Source: SAR202 cluster bacterium | Lineage (GTDB): Bacteria; Chloroflexota; Dehalococcoidia; Lucifugimonadales; OSU-TB39 | Length of the DNA: 64,000 nucleotides | Assembly (NCBI GenBank): GCA_009392195.1 | Contig: VFGY01000037.1 | Coordinates: forward strand, 124,001 to 188,000 | Reading direction: 5' to 3' | Part shown: in pieces, positions 1 through 8,569 of the stretch | Numbering within the stretch: the first letter of the stretch is position 1 | Layout of the letters: each line of letters opens with the position of its first letter | The notes under the pieces: model-generated | The model's database searches: none | The model's input: the letters and a program-made list of their open reading frames with translations, nothing else | What the model was told of the DNA's origin: nothing | Position numbers and translations under genes: made by a program

Positions 1-1159
1 TTTGAATAAAAGAAGCCTTATACATAAAACGGACACGCTTAGAGCTAAAAGGAATCAAATAAGCAAAGAATTGGCAGATCTGAAAAATAAACCTCCTGAA
101 ATAATCGAAGATATGCGTAATGTAGGAACCGAAATTAAGAATTTGGAACTTAAGGTCAAAGATATAGAATTAAATCTAAGCGAACTACTTTTGAATCTAC
201 CAAATCTACCCGAAGAATCAGTTTCTTATGGATTAGATGAGTCTGAAAACAAAGTGATTAAAACCATTGGAAACCCAAAACAATATGAATTTGAAACTAA
301 GCCTCATTGGGAATTAGGATCTAATTTAGGGATTATAGATTTCAAAGCTGGAGTTAATTTATCAGGTTCTAGATTCTATGTTTTGAAAGGGAAAGGAGCT
401 ACGCTACAAAGGGCCTTAATTCAATGGATGTTAAATCACCACATACGCGAAGCCGGCTACACTGAAGCATATCTACCTAATTTGGTAAAGAAAAACACCG
501 CTATCAACAGTGGCCAGCTACCAAAATTTTCTGACAACATGTATAGAGATGAAGAAGATGATTTGTGGTTAGTACCAACTGCGGAAGTTCCACTGACAAG
601 TCTTCACCAAGACGAGATAATCGACGCTAAGGACCTCCCGCTAAAATACATTGCACATACGCCATGTTTTAGAAGAGAGAAAGCCTCAGCCGGAAGAGAC
701 ACACGGGGCATAAAAAGAGTTCATCAATTTGAAAAAGTTGAAATGTATAAACTGTGTACCCCTGAAGAATCCGACAAAGAATTAAAGTCTTTACTTGAAA
801 ACGCTGAAAGCGTCTGTAAAGCACTGAATTTCCATTATCGAGTTGTTGAACTATGCACCGGTGATTTAGGGTTTGCTGCGCAAAAAACATATGATTTAGA
901 AGTCTGGTCTCCAGGTTCAAAAGAATGGCTGGAAGTAAGTTCTTGCTCTAATTGCGGTGATTTCCAAGCAAGAAGAACAAATATCAAGTTCAGAAATGAT
1001 CCCAAAGATAAAGCTATGTTTGTACATACTCTGAATGGATCTGGACTCGCTATACCGAGGGTGTTAATCGCCATTTTAGAACAGAATCAGCAACATGACG
1101 GTACCATAAATATACCAGAACCGTTGAGAGAGTATACTGGCTTCGATCAAATACCTTGA
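1..1159 (+). CDS. serS: Seryl-tRNA synthetase, 5'-truncated by window edge
   Basis: Charges tRNA-Ser with serine in the cytoplasm. The visible 385 residues begin inside the N-terminal coiled-coil arm (residues 1-65 are heptad-like and rich in Lys and Glu), so about 35 residues of the usual N-terminus lie outside the window; the first in-frame TTG at base 2 is not a credible start. The class II catalytic core follows: TAEVPL near residue 193, motif 2 (FRREKASAGRDTRG) at 223-236, and motif 3 (GSGLAIPRVLIAILE) near 348-362. It ends normally at TGA and converges on the PfkB gene. Confidence 0.97.
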   Translation, partial: LNKRSLIHKTDTLRAKRNQISKELADLKNKPPEIIEDMRNVGTEIKNLELKVKDIELNLSELLLNLPNLPEESVSYGLDESENKVIKTIGNPKQYEFETKPHWELGSNLGIIDFKAGVNLSGSRFYVLKGKGATLQRALIQWMLNHHIREAGYTEAYLPNLVKKNTAINSGQLPKFSDNMYRDEEDDLWLVPTAEVPLTSLHQDEIIDAKDLPLKYIAHTPCFRREKASAGRDTRGIKRVHQFEKVEMYKLCTPEESDKELKSLLENAESVCKALNFHYRVVELCTGDLGFAAQKTYDLEVWSPGSKEWLEVSSCSNCGDFQARRTNIKFRNDPKDKAMFVHTLNGSGLAIPRVLIAILEQNQQHDGTINIPEPLREYTGFDQIP

Positions 1160-1202
1160 ATAAGTTAATACGACTTATTTAAACGGTACCTTTCACCTCG
1201 TT

Positions 1203-2021
1203 TTATAAATTATTCAACATGGTGTCCATTAATCTTGCTGTTCTTCGCCCTTCAATCGACAAACCTGCAATATAATTAGCAAACGTTGCAGACTGAAAAA
1301 AGTCATAGGTTTGAAAATATTTCACCATATAGGCAGTAGCAAATATATCACCAGCCCCTACCGCATCTATTTCAACAGCTTTTATACCAGGCATATGGTG
1401 CCATTTACCATTTACATTCAAATTACAACCACCAGACCCAATAGTTACGATTAAAACTTCAACTTTGTCCTTCCAAACCTCTAAAACCCTCAAGTCATTA
1501 ATATCTTCATGCGAAATGATTGCAATATCTACATCTTGCAATATATGTTCAAAATCGATTATCTTTTTATGAACAAAACCTCCTTTATCAACTTCACGTA
1601 ACCAACCCTGTAGATTTGCAACTACAAAATTAGTTTTGAAAAGTGACATAACATTTAAATCTATTTCATCGATAACCGGTGCTATAAATACTAAGTCGGA
1701 GTTTAATGTGTTTGCGGGGATATCTTTTTGTGTAATGCGAGAAGCAATACTTTTTATCAATTGTACTCTTTTGCCTGAACTATCATAATTTACAAATGTA
1801 GTTGTAGAATTAGATTTAACCACACTCATAGTAAATTCATCACCTAAAATTGGTGTGAATGTTTTGGTATCATAACTCGTGACAATATAGGCTCTCTGCT
1901 TCAATATTCTCAATAGCTGTGTAGCGAAAAATATACTGCCACCCAAATGTACTCCATAAGAATCTTCATCAAGTGTCATATGGCCAATAAGCAATATCTC
2001 CGGGGATCTAGTTGTCTCCAT
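1203..2021 (-). CDS. PfkB-family carbohydrate/nucleoside kinase
   Basis: A ribokinase-fold kinase of 272 residues. The N-terminal substrate Gly-Gly (HLGGSIFFATQLLR, residues 26-38) and the C-terminal PfkB signature with the catalytic Asp and anion hole (DAVGAGDIFATAY, 219-231) are both present. The substrate cannot be named from sequence; the protein is shorter than fructose or adenosine kinases (about 300+). ATG start at 2019-2021. It lies 6 nt after khpB and is the last gene of the rpmH-to-khpB run, so it is probably co-transcribed. The family call is firm; the specificity is unknown. Confidence 0.9.
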   Translation of the reverse strand: METTRSPEILLIGHMTLDEDSYGVHLGGSIFFATQLLRILKQRAYIVTSYDTKTFTPILGDEFTMSVVKSNSTTTFVNYDSSGKRVQLIKSIASRITQKDIPANTLNSDLVFIAPVIDEIDLNVMSLFKTNFVVANLQGWLREVDKGGFVHKKIIDFEHILQDVDIAIISHEDINDLRVLEVWKDKVEVLIVTIGSGGCNLNVNGKWHHMPGIKAVEIDAVGAGDIFATAYMVKYFQTYDFFQSATFANYIAGLSIEGRRTARLMDTMLNNL

Positions 2022-2027
2022 AAATAT

Positions 2028-2666
2028 TTACTCAGAAGGGTTGATTGTTACCTTACGTGAATCGCCTCTTCCTGAGCTAACAGAAGATACTCTTTGATCA
2101 TCCGCTAATGTTACATGAATTATTCTACGCTCATTAGCAGGCATTGGTTCTAATGTAATAGAGTTACCGGTATCTACAACTTGTTCAGCAACCTTATATG
2201 CAAGATTTGCTAATGAATCGTACCTCCTACTTTTATATCCTGCAACATCTAAGTCTATTCGTACCTGATCTTCTAATTTATTGCTAGAAATCATTGTAGT
2301 TATGAATTGCAGCGATCGCATAGTTTGACCTTTTCTACCAATAAGTAAGCCGGCATCTTCACCATCAATTTCAAATGAAGGTCCACCAATCTCTTCATTA
2401 TGTACATTAATTAGGTTAACAAAAACTGAAACGTCCATTCGAGCAACCAGCTTTTGAAGTGTGTCAGTAGCTACTTTAACCAAATCTGTCGGTTTTTCAA
2501 CAACAGTTAATGTAACTTTTGCCGGCTCACTCCGAATTCCAAGAATACCAGTTTTACCTTTACTGACGACCTCTATTTCTACTTCTGTTCGATTTACGTC
2601 GAGTTCGTTTAGTCCTATTTCTATCGCTTCTTCTACTGTCTTCCCCGAGGTTTCTATCCTCCTCAT
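2028..2666 (-). CDS. khpB: KhpB/Jag-type RNA-binding protein (Jag_N + KH + R3H)
   Basis: RNA chaperone commonly encoded after yidC. From the ATG at 2664-2666 it has 212 residues: Jag_N domain (starts ETSGKTVEEAIEIGL), KH domain with the loop GRKGQ, then an R3H domain (ANERRIIHVTLADDQRV). A longer reading from 2705 adds only 13 non-family residues, so I chose the start next to the Jag_N domain. Even so, the first 107 nt lie inside the 3' end of yidC in another frame, so the two are translationally linked. It is followed 6 nt later by the PfkB kinase. KhpB and KhpA regulate cell-wall growth and cell division in Firmicutes; the role here is inferred. Confidence 0.93.
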   Translation of the reverse strand: MRRIETSGKTVEEAIEIGLNELDVNRTEVEIEVVSKGKTGILGIRSEPAKVTLTVVEKPTDLVKVATDTLQKLVARMDVSVFVNLINVHNEEIGGPSFEIDGEDAGLLIGRKGQTMRSLQFITTMISSNKLEDQVRIDLDVAGYKSRRYDSLANLAYKVAEQVVDTGNSITLEPMPANERRIIHVTLADDQRVSSVSSGRGDSRKVTINPSE

Positions 2667-3477
2667 TTGATATTTCCTCCTCATTGACAATAATGCTTTC
2701 ATCATTATCAGTAATTTGATTTTTTCTAATATTTAACAGTCTAAATAAAGGATCCCATCCAGTAATAAAGCCTTGTATCAATATACCAATCAAATTGGAC
2801 ATAATCCAATACAAAGCAAGACCATTCTCAAAATTTAAAGTAAAGAACCCAAACATTGCAGGCATCATCCAAAGCATTAATCTATTAGTTGATTCTTGCT
2901 GTGGAGTAGTCGCAACACTACTACTCATTTTTTGCATCATCCAAGTTGAAACTCCAACTAAAATTGGTAGAAGGTAAGGGTATGGTGAATTTCTGGAATA
3001 TTCACCTAAATCCATCCACAAAAACTCACTATTAATTGGTATCGCCGAGTGTACTTGTGGCAACCAAGAATAAAGTTTTTCAGACAATTCACTTAATCTT
3101 TCTGGAGTAGATATTAAAGTAGCTCTCAATGACCAAAACAAACCGAAAAATATTGGCATTTGCACTATCATTGGACCCAAACAACCCAATGGACTCATGC
3201 CTTTCTCGCGGTACATCTTCATGATTTCCTGTTGTTGTTTGGCTTTGTCTTCAGAGTATTTCGCCTGTATTATTTTCATCTTTGGAGCAAGATCAGACAT
3301 GGCTTTCATTTGTCTGCTCTGCTTCAAAGTCAGAGGAAATAAAATCAACCTGATTAAACACGTAAAAATAATTATGCTTATTCCAAAATTATTAAAAAAT
3401 ATCGAGTACAATAAAACCAAGCTATTTATCATCGGCTTGGTTATTACCGATTCCCAAATTATTCCTAATAATTCCAT
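2560..3477 (-). CDS. yidC: Membrane protein insertase YidC
   Basis: Inserts and folds inner-membrane proteins with or without Sec. 305 residues, short Gram-positive/Chloroflexota type without the large periplasmic domain. Five hydrophobic segments are visible, starting NSLVLLYSIFF; the hydrophilic cytoplasmic hairpin (KQSRQMKAMSDLAPKMK) follows TM1-2, and MSPLGCLGPMIVQMPIFFGLF is the typical conserved stretch. The tail (residues about 265-305) is acidic, then strongly basic (RRSDRNRTKRTRRKSNR), as expected for ribosome contact. That tail is encoded over the start of khpB. ATG start at 3475-3477. Confidence 0.96.
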   Translation of the reverse strand: MELLGIIWESVITKPMINSLVLLYSIFFNNFGISIIIFTCLIRLILFPLTLKQSRQMKAMSDLAPKMKIIQAKYSEDKAKQQQEIMKMYREKGMSPLGCLGPMIVQMPIFFGLFWSLRATLISTPERLSELSEKLYSWLPQVHSAIPINSEFLWMDLGEYSRNSPYPYLLPILVGVSTWMMQKMSSSVATTPQQESTNRLMLWMMPAMFGFFTLNFENGLALYWIMSNLIGILIQGFITGWDPLFRLLNIRKNQITDNDESIIVNEEEISNEEDRNLGEDSRRSDRNRTKRTRRKSNRSRNRGRQ

Positions 3478-3543
3478 CTTGATTCCCTAAAAAGTTTATA
3501 TTTAACTAATTGCTAAAATATTCCAATAATTATGGCAACAAAT

Positions 3544-4740
3544 TTAACAAGAACGGTCGAATTCCCTCGGAACAGGATCTTCCTTGTTTGTATAGTGCAC
3601 CCATTCCTCATTTAGATTTCCGTTTGAATTAACAATAATTCCTCTAATTGAATGGTCGTCTCCACTAATAAAAACCATCTTCCCATTTGATACTAAATTA
3701 GATTTAAGCTTTATATCTAATTTACATTGACGCATATTCTGACCATCTGATAGGTTTACTGTTCTCAACCTTCCGTCACTTGCAGAAAATACCAACTTAT
3801 CACTTAAAATTATCGGTGATCCAACAATAGAACTCTTAACGTCTATAGTCCATTTAAGGCTTAAGTCGAATTTGTTTAAAGCATAAATACTTCCATTTAA
3901 AGAGCCTACAAATATTGTTTCTCCGTCTGTAATCGCACCTCCCCAATACCATCCTCCTGCATCCGAAAATCTTGCTTTTTCTAACCCCGTCTCAGTATCA
4001 ACTCCATAAAAAACTCCGTCAAAAGACCCTACATATACTGTTTGATCTAATATTAAAGGCCTTGATACTATTGCAGCATTGGTTTTAAAAGGTTTGTCCC
4101 AAGCCAAAGTACCATTTATCGTATTTACTGCATATAAACTTTGATCTAATGAACCAAAATAAACTACCGAATCCTTTAAAGTAGGAGTGGTCCAAATTTT
4201 GTTAGATGTTGGAAATTCCCATGCTTTGGTAAATTGATCTAAATCATAGGCGTACAATTTACCATCTGAAGACGGCACCATTAAACTTTCTTCAATTAAC
4301 ACTGAACCACCAACAATAGGTTGGCCGGCACCAATCCTGATGTCTGTATCTAACTTAGAATTTTTTTGGCCATTAACATTTTCAAATCTTACGATGTACA
4401 GATTCCCATTGTAACTTGTGAAATATATTGAGCCACTAGTACAACCCTCACAGTCATTATTGACAAATGGATCACCATAAAATGCTATATTGCTACCATC
4501 ATCATTATCAAATTTATGAACCCATACCAATTCTCCGGTATTTAAATTCAAAGACCTGATATCTTTGTCCATCGTACCTATATACAGGCTTTCTCCAACT
4601 ATTACCCCCGCAGGCAATCCAATCGGTGCACTACTGCCCACACAAGATAAAGAAGTCGCGATAAAAAACACCGCAACTATTAATACCCAATAAATAGATA
4701 TTTGTTCTTTAACATATCGATAATCCATTTTTGTGTTCAA
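3544..4740 (-). CDS. PQQ-type beta-propeller protein, membrane-anchored or secreted
   Basis: 398 residues. An N-terminal hydrophobic segment (IYWVLIVAVFFIATS, residues 17-31) is followed by Cys33, but the lipobox (SLSC) is not canonical, so it may be a plain signal anchor. The rest is a series of repeats of the type LYAYDLDQFTKAWEF, LYAVNTINGTLAWD, IYALNKFDLSLKW and VYVGSFDG, characteristic of PQQ/BamB-like propellers that bind proteins rather than the PQQ cofactor. It sits between yidD and yidC, which suggests a role in envelope protein assembly, analogous to BamB; that role is inferred. TTG (4738-4740) or ATG four codons later may be the start. Confidence 0.85.
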   Translation of the reverse strand: MNTKMDYRYVKEQISIYWVLIVAVFFIATSLSCVGSSAPIGLPAGVIVGESLYIGTMDKDIRSLNLNTGELVWVHKFDNDDGSNIAFYGDPFVNNDCEGCTSGSIYFTSYNGNLYIVRFENVNGQKNSKLDTDIRIGAGQPIVGGSVLIEESLMVPSSDGKLYAYDLDQFTKAWEFPTSNKIWTTPTLKDSVVYFGSLDQSLYAVNTINGTLAWDKPFKTNAAIVSRPLILDQTVYVGSFDGVFYGVDTETGLEKARFSDAGGWYWGGAITDGETIFVGSLNGSIYALNKFDLSLKWTIDVKSSIVGSPIILSDKLVFSASDGRLRTVNLSDGQNMRQCKLDIKLKSNLVSNGKMVFISGDDHSIRGIIVNSNGNLNEEWVHYTNKEDPVPREFDRSC

Positions 4741-4768
4741 ATAATTTTTTCCATATTAAAATCTAGTT

Positions 4769-4978
4769 TTATGGCACTGGGTCTAAACCACTACTGCCAA
4801 ATGGATTACATCTAGCAAGTCTTTTGATTGTAAGCCAAATACCGATCAAGAAACCATATTTCTCAAAAGATTGAACTGCATATTCTGAACAAGTAGGAGT
4901 GTAACGGCAAAAACTAGGTAAATAAGGAGAAAGTAATCTTTGGTAGAGACGAATAAATCCCAATACAACTTTATTCAC
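4769..4978 (-). CDS. yidD: Membrane protein insertion efficiency factor YidD
   Basis: A 69-residue protein with the invariant core [23 protein letters not shown], then a second conserved patch [15 protein letters not shown] at the C-terminus. YidD assists the Sec/YidC insertion machinery at the inner face of the membrane. It lies 26 nt after rnpA, the usual place. Length and motifs are complete, so the call is firm. Confidence 0.97.
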   Translation of the reverse strand: MNKVVLGFIRLYQRLLSPYLPSFCRYTPTCSEYAVQSFEKYGFLIGIWLTIKRLARCNPFGSSGLDPVP

Positions 4979-5004
4979 TTTGTAATCCTTCTAGTAATTA
5001 GCCA

Positions 5005-5346
5005 TTAAATATTTTCTAAAATACCAGCTTTTCGCATCAAATTGAAAACGGAATGGCTCAATTCTTTATATGTCGCTATTGATACTTTCAACCTTGCTAC
5101 TATTAAAATATCAACACCATCTACAATATTTATCAAAGACAAAATCTCTCGTAATCGACGTTTAACCCTATTCCTATTAACTGCATTCCCAATTCTTTTC
5201 CCTACGGATAATCCAATTTGAGTCATTTTCAAATCATTTCGGTTAACAAAAATAACCAGAAATTGATTTTTAAACACTAAACCATTTTTACGAGTTGTAG
5301 CAAAATCTTGAGGTTTAGTAATTGAACTATAATGAATCGTATTCAC
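5005..5346 (-). CDS. rnpA: Ribonuclease P protein component
   Basis: Protein subunit of RNase P, which trims the 5' leader from pre-tRNAs. 113 residues, GTG start at 5344-5346, one base after the rpmH stop. Family features: KPQDFATTRKNG near residues 11-22, the RNR signature (KRIGNAVNRNRVKRRLRE, about 71-88) and VDILIVAR near the C-terminal third. The order rpmH-rnpA-yidD-yidC-khpB is the classic one, here interrupted by a beta-propeller gene. Confidence 0.95.
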   Translation of the reverse strand: MNTIHYSSITKPQDFATTRKNGLVFKNQFLVIFVNRNDLKMTQIGLSVGKRIGNAVNRNRVKRRLREILSLINIVDGVDILIVARLKVSIATYKELSHSVFNLMRKAGILENI

Positions 5347-5347
5347 A

Positions 5348-5485
5348 CTATACAGTTAACTTGTATCTGCCTCTGGAAATTCTTCTTTTAAGAACATTTC
5401 TGCCGTTCTTTGTCGCCATGCGAGACATGAAGCCGTGAACTCTCATTCTTCTTCGTTTTTTAGGTTGGTAAGTTCTCTTAGACAT
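5348..5485 (-). CDS. rpmH: 50S ribosomal protein L34
   Basis: A 45-residue basic protein. It starts [20 protein letters not shown] and ends GRYKLTV, matching L34 over its whole length. ATG at 5483-5485; stop TAG at 5348-5350, one base before the rnpA GTG. A good sigma70-type promoter lies about 20 nt upstream, so rpmH is the first gene of the rpmH-rnpA-yidD-yidC-khpB transcript. Confidence 0.97.
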   Translation of the reverse strand: MSKRTYQPKKRRRMRVHGFMSRMATKNGRNVLKRRISRGRYKLTV

Positions 5486-5503
5486 AATTTAATCCAAACT
5501 TCA

Positions 5504-5532
5504 ATTATATATTCATCACGGGAAAAGTTCAA
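5504..5532 (-). promoter_or_regulatory. Sigma70-type promoter of rpmH operon
   Basis: On the minus strand, TTGAAC (5527-5532) and a perfect TATAAT (5504-5509) are separated by 17 nt, with transcription expected near 5497, about 12 nt before the rpmH ATG. It sits in the only gap (5486-5558) between rph and rpmH. Confidence 0.7.
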
Positions 5533-5558
5533 TTAACACAAATCACATGAAGATTTTT

Positions 5559-6275
5559 TTATATCATATTAGATATTGCTTCATTTTGCTTAGCAAAAAG
5601 TTGCTTTATTCCGATAGATGCGACGTTTAGCACTTTGTCCAATAATTCTTTGGAATAAGGAGTTTGTTCGGCTGTACCTTGTACTTCAATAAAATCACCG
5701 TTGTTATTCATAACGATATTGAAATCTGCATCAGCACTGGAATCTTCTTCATAACATAGATCTAACAGTACTTGTTGCTGGAGTATTCCAACACTGACTG
5801 CCGCCAGCTGATTAATAACTGGCATTTTGTCGATTTTGTTCTTTTTTACTAAATCAAGAATCGCTAGATACAAGGCAACGTAACTTCCAGTTATTGCGGC
5901 AGTCCTTGTTCCTCCATCAGCCTGAACAACATCGCAATCAATTAGTATTGATCTTTCTCCAATAGAATTTAGGTCTACAGAGGTTCTTAAGCATCTACCA
6001 ACTAACCTTTGAATCTCATGTGTTCGTCCTTTTTTACTATTCTCACGCCTAGTACGAGTTAGAGTAGCACGGGGCAACATGTTATATTCAGCAGTAATCC
6101 ATCCCTTGTTTTGATCCTTAAGAAAATTAGGTACTCCTTCTTCAACAGATGCAGAACATATCACATGTGTGTCTCCTGTTTTGATTAAAACAGACCCTTC
6201 TGCATAACTTTGAATTCCTAGTGTAATCTCTACTGCCCTTAACTCGTCTTGTGCTCTTTGATCATTTCTATTCAT
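5559..6275 (-). CDS. rph: Ribonuclease PH
   Basis: A phosphorolytic 3'-5' exoribonuclease that finishes tRNA 3' ends. 238 residues, full length for the family. It begins NRNDQRAQDELRAVEITLG, then has GDTHVICSASVEEGVP, WITAEYNMLPRAT, and the phosphate/RNA-binding Arg-rich part EIQRLVGRCLR with DCDVVQADGGTRTAAITG. Its start overlaps the tlpA-like gene stop by 8 nt, so translation of the two is probably coupled. It reads into the rpmH promoter region but has no visible terminator. Confidence 0.97.
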   Translation of the reverse strand: MNRNDQRAQDELRAVEITLGIQSYAEGSVLIKTGDTHVICSASVEEGVPNFLKDQNKGWITAEYNMLPRATLTRTRRENSKKGRTHEIQRLVGRCLRTSVDLNSIGERSILIDCDVVQADGGTRTAAITGSYVALYLAILDLVKKNKIDKMPVINQLAAVSVGILQQQVLLDLCYEEDSSADADFNIVMNNNGDFIEVQGTAEQTPYSKELLDKVLNVASIGIKQLFAKQNEAISNMI

Positions 6276-6858
6276 TATCTTGCTCTCTAATTACTTGATT
6301 TAAAATCCTATTCAATAATTTTTCCCCTATAGATTTTGTAAATCTTCTTTCTACTTTTCCATATTTATCCAATATAACTGTAGTTGGTAATTCTATGACA
6401 TCCAACTCAATCGACATCCTATTCTCTGGGTCAAGCCCTAAGTGATAAGTGACTCCAGTACTTTCCGCAAATTCTTTTGCATCGTTTACATCTAGATCTT
6501 GGGATATACCAATAAATACAATATCCTGATCTTTATATTCTTTCCACGCTTTTTCAAAATACGGCATCTCCCATCTACAAGGAGGACACCAAGAAGCCCA
6601 AAAATTCAATACTATTACTTTGCCTTTTAAATCAGCGAGTTTTATTTGTTCGCCTGTAAACAAATTTATTTCAATATTAGCAAATGTTAGCTCAGATGAA
6701 TCCTCCTGCTCAATTATACCTATTTTTGAGTCCTGATTATTATGATTTGAATTACACGCGCCAATGTAAGGAATCATTACTAATATCAGAATTATAATAA
6801 TTGATGTTTTGTATTTGTATACCACGTCTATAAGTATTTTAACCGGTTTAGAATCCAA
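6268..6858 (-). CDS. TlpA/ResA-type thioredoxin-fold protein
   Basis: 196 residues, exported thiol-disulfide reductase or related redoxin. A membrane segment (SIIIILILVMIPYIGAC, 19-35) ends in a plausible lipobox (IGAC, Cys35), so it may be a lipoprotein or signal anchor. The redoxin domain starts near residue 60; the active site NFWASWCPPCRWEMP has the CPPC pair at 91-94, and the cis-Pro region is VIELPTTVILDKYG. It probably keeps extracytoplasmic thiols reduced, for example for cytochrome c maturation, but no ccm/ccs gene is nearby. Overlaps rph by 8 nt. Confidence 0.9.
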   Translation of the reverse strand: MDSKPVKILIDVVYKYKTSIIIILILVMIPYIGACNSNHNNQDSKIGIIEQEDSSELTFANIEINLFTGEQIKLADLKGKVIVLNFWASWCPPCRWEMPYFEKAWKEYKDQDIVFIGISQDLDVNDAKEFAESTGVTYHLGLDPENRMSIELDVIELPTTVILDKYGKVERRFTKSIGEKLLNRILNQVIREQDNE

Positions 6859-6880
6859 AAGATTTATACTGAATTTCGGG

Positions 6881-7303
6881 TTATCCTCCGATAAATTCTA
6901 TAAGGATACCTTCAGGACCTTTAAGCACTAATATACCCTTTGGTTCAGTAGGAACGCCTCCAAGAAACTCATATCCTTCCGATTCCAATATTTTATATGT
7001 CTGACATATATCATCAACATATAGACTAATCCATCTTACCCCTTGATTTATACCTATATGATGATTCGCTTTGCTTATATCATCAGAATCAAATTGCAAA
7101 AGTTTAATCTTTGTGCTACCTATAACAAACCTTGTTTGGGTAAAGCCTAATGGCGATAATCCCAAATTATTTGCTGTAGACTCATCTACTTTGAATTCTG
7201 TTACTAAATCTAATCCCAATATTTTTTCAAAGAAATATCTTGTTTCATTAATATCTATACACGTTATTGCAATATCAATGTTTTCGTTTTTGAGATTAAC
7301 CAT
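6881..7303 (-). CDS. VOC (glyoxalase/bleomycin-resistance) family protein
   Basis: 140 residues with the two beta-alpha-beta-beta-beta modules of the vicinal oxygen chelate fold: ITCIDINETRYFFEKILGL at the N-terminus, and WISLYVDDICQTYKILESEGYEF with ending GPEGILIEFIGG. Glu near the C-terminus (LIEFIG) is a usual metal ligand. The reaction is unknown: family members include lyases, isomerases and dioxygenases. It lies between DUF35 and tlpA-like genes, 22-36 nt apart, in one operon. Confidence 0.85.
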   Translation of the reverse strand: MVNLKNENIDIAITCIDINETRYFFEKILGLDLVTEFKVDESTANNLGLSPLGFTQTRFVIGSTKIKLLQFDSDDISKANHHIGINQGVRWISLYVDDICQTYKILESEGYEFLGGVPTEPKGILVLKGPEGILIEFIGG

Positions 7304-7339
7304 AATATCCTCTATGTTTTCAATGATGAGTAAAAGTTA

Positions 7340-7717
7340 TTACAAAGGCTTGAAATAAATTTCGCTTTTACAACCAAATTCTATTTTCACACTCATTCCG
7401 ATGAATGGTTTTATTGCTTTATTGTATCCATCTAAATCAAGAACTGCCGGAATATTAACTCCTTCTTCAAGACATATAATACATGTCCAATATGGATTGT
7501 CTGCTCCAAACCCAGCTTTGGACATTGATGAAGGAACTACCGCAACCTTTGTGAAACCAACAATCACTCCTGTACCCTTAAATTCAATACTGCTTAAATT
7601 ATCGTTATTGCAAATGGCACACATTGGCCTAGGGGGTAAGAATTTAGTTTCACATTTTGAACAAAATGTGCCTACAATCCTATTATTTACCAACTCGTTT
7701 TTGTATGAAACAATCAA
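7340..7717 (-). CDS. DUF35/OB-fold zinc-ribbon protein (acyl-CoA associated)
   Basis: 125 residues. An N-terminal rubredoxin-like zinc ribbon (CSKC near 19-22, CAIC near 33-36) precedes an OB-fold (GTGVIVGFTKVAVVP onward) ending EIYFKPL. Such proteins usually pair with SCP2-type thiolases or HMG-CoA synthase and act as partner subunits in acyl-CoA chemistry. No thiolase is adjacent; the nearest is at 17.8 kb on the other strand. TTG start at 7715-7717 with AGG six bases upstream, and a good promoter just before it. Confidence 0.85.
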   Translation of the reverse strand: MIVSYKNELVNNRIVGTFCSKCETKFLPPRPMCAICNNDNLSSIEFKGTGVIVGFTKVAVVPSSMSKAGFGADNPYWTCIICLEEGVNIPAVLDLDGYNKAIKPFIGMSVKIEFGCKSEIYFKPL

Positions 7718-7748
7718 TTCCTACTCACTTACAAATATCTTAACTTTC

Positions 7749-7776
7749 AGTATATGAATTTTGACAAATATGTTAA
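7749..7776 (-). promoter_or_regulatory. Promoter of DUF35-VOC-tlpA-rph operon
   Basis: Minus strand TTAACA (7771-7776) and TATACT (7749-7754), 16 nt apart, each one base off consensus; the first gene starts about 30 nt downstream. A TTGACA on the plus strand (7761-7766) in the same divergent gap has no well-spaced -10. Confidence 0.55.
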
Positions 7777-7881
7777 AAATGAAATTAACATTATTATAAA
7801 TTATAATACTATTTTTAATTTAACCAAGTAGATATTGAGCATCGCGACATCACGATAGACGATTAAGGAGACATCATCAGC

Positions 7882-8550
7882 ATGCCAAAAACCACTCCCA
7901 AAAAAGCAGTTATTGTTTTAGGTGGAGAATTAATAATAGGATCTTGGATTAAAGATGTTTTTAAATCCTCCGATATTATAGTAGCCGCGGATAAAGGTAT
8001 TTCCCATTGCCTAACTTTAAATGTTACACCCAACATTTGTATTGGCGACTTTGATTCGGTCTCAAATAAAGATTTAAATACTGCCCGAAAACTTGGGTGG
8101 GAAATTAAAATGTTCCCTGAAGAAAAGGAGAAAACAGACGGACAATTGGCAATAGAGGAAGCTATAAATCTTGGCGCTGAAACAATTAATATAGTTGCGG
8201 GATTATACGGTAACTCTCGATATGACCACCGAATAGGCAACATATTACTGTTGACTTCAAAATTACTTGCAAGCAAAGATGTTCGTCTAATTGAAAAAAA
8301 TGTTGAAATCTCACTAGTAAATTCGAATGAAACCTGTATGTTGGATAATTGCAAAAATGCAACCCTTTCTTTAATTCCTCTATCAGATACCGTCAAAGGC
8401 ATTAAAACCGATGGCTTAAAATACAATTTGTTTTTCGAGAACTTAAATATAGGAGAAACCAGAGGAATTAGTAATATTGTATTAGATAATCATGCAGAGA
8501 TAACAGTTTCAAATGGCATGTTATTAATGATTATAGAAAAAGAGGTATAG
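7882..8550 (+). CDS. Thiamine pyrophosphokinase
   Basis: Transfers pyrophosphate from ATP to thiamine to give thiamine diphosphate, the cofactor needed by the neighbouring pyruvate dehydrogenase E1 and by IlvB in this window. 222 residues. Motifs: VIVLGGEL near the N-terminus, ADKG, GDFDS (about residues 54-58), EKTDGQLAIE and GLYGNSRYDHRIGN. ATG with AAGGAG at 7865-7870. It stands alone on the plus strand and converges on the E2 gene. Confidence 0.93.
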   Translation: MPKTTPKKAVIVLGGELIIGSWIKDVFKSSDIIVAADKGISHCLTLNVTPNICIGDFDSVSNKDLNTARKLGWEIKMFPEEKEKTDGQLAIEEAINLGAETINIVAGLYGNSRYDHRIGNILLLTSKLLASKDVRLIEKNVEISLVNSNETCMLDNCKNATLSLIPLSDTVKGIKTDGLKYNLFFENLNIGETRGISNIVLDNHAEITVSNGMLLMIIEKEV

Positions 8551-8569
8551 GCTGATATTAGTATGATTA

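Noticed and set aside
5348-6275. Replication origin next to rpmH-rnpA
   Set aside because: The gap upstream of rpmH is only 73 nt, dnaA is absent, the upstream neighbour is rph on the same strand, and I see no DnaA-box cluster.
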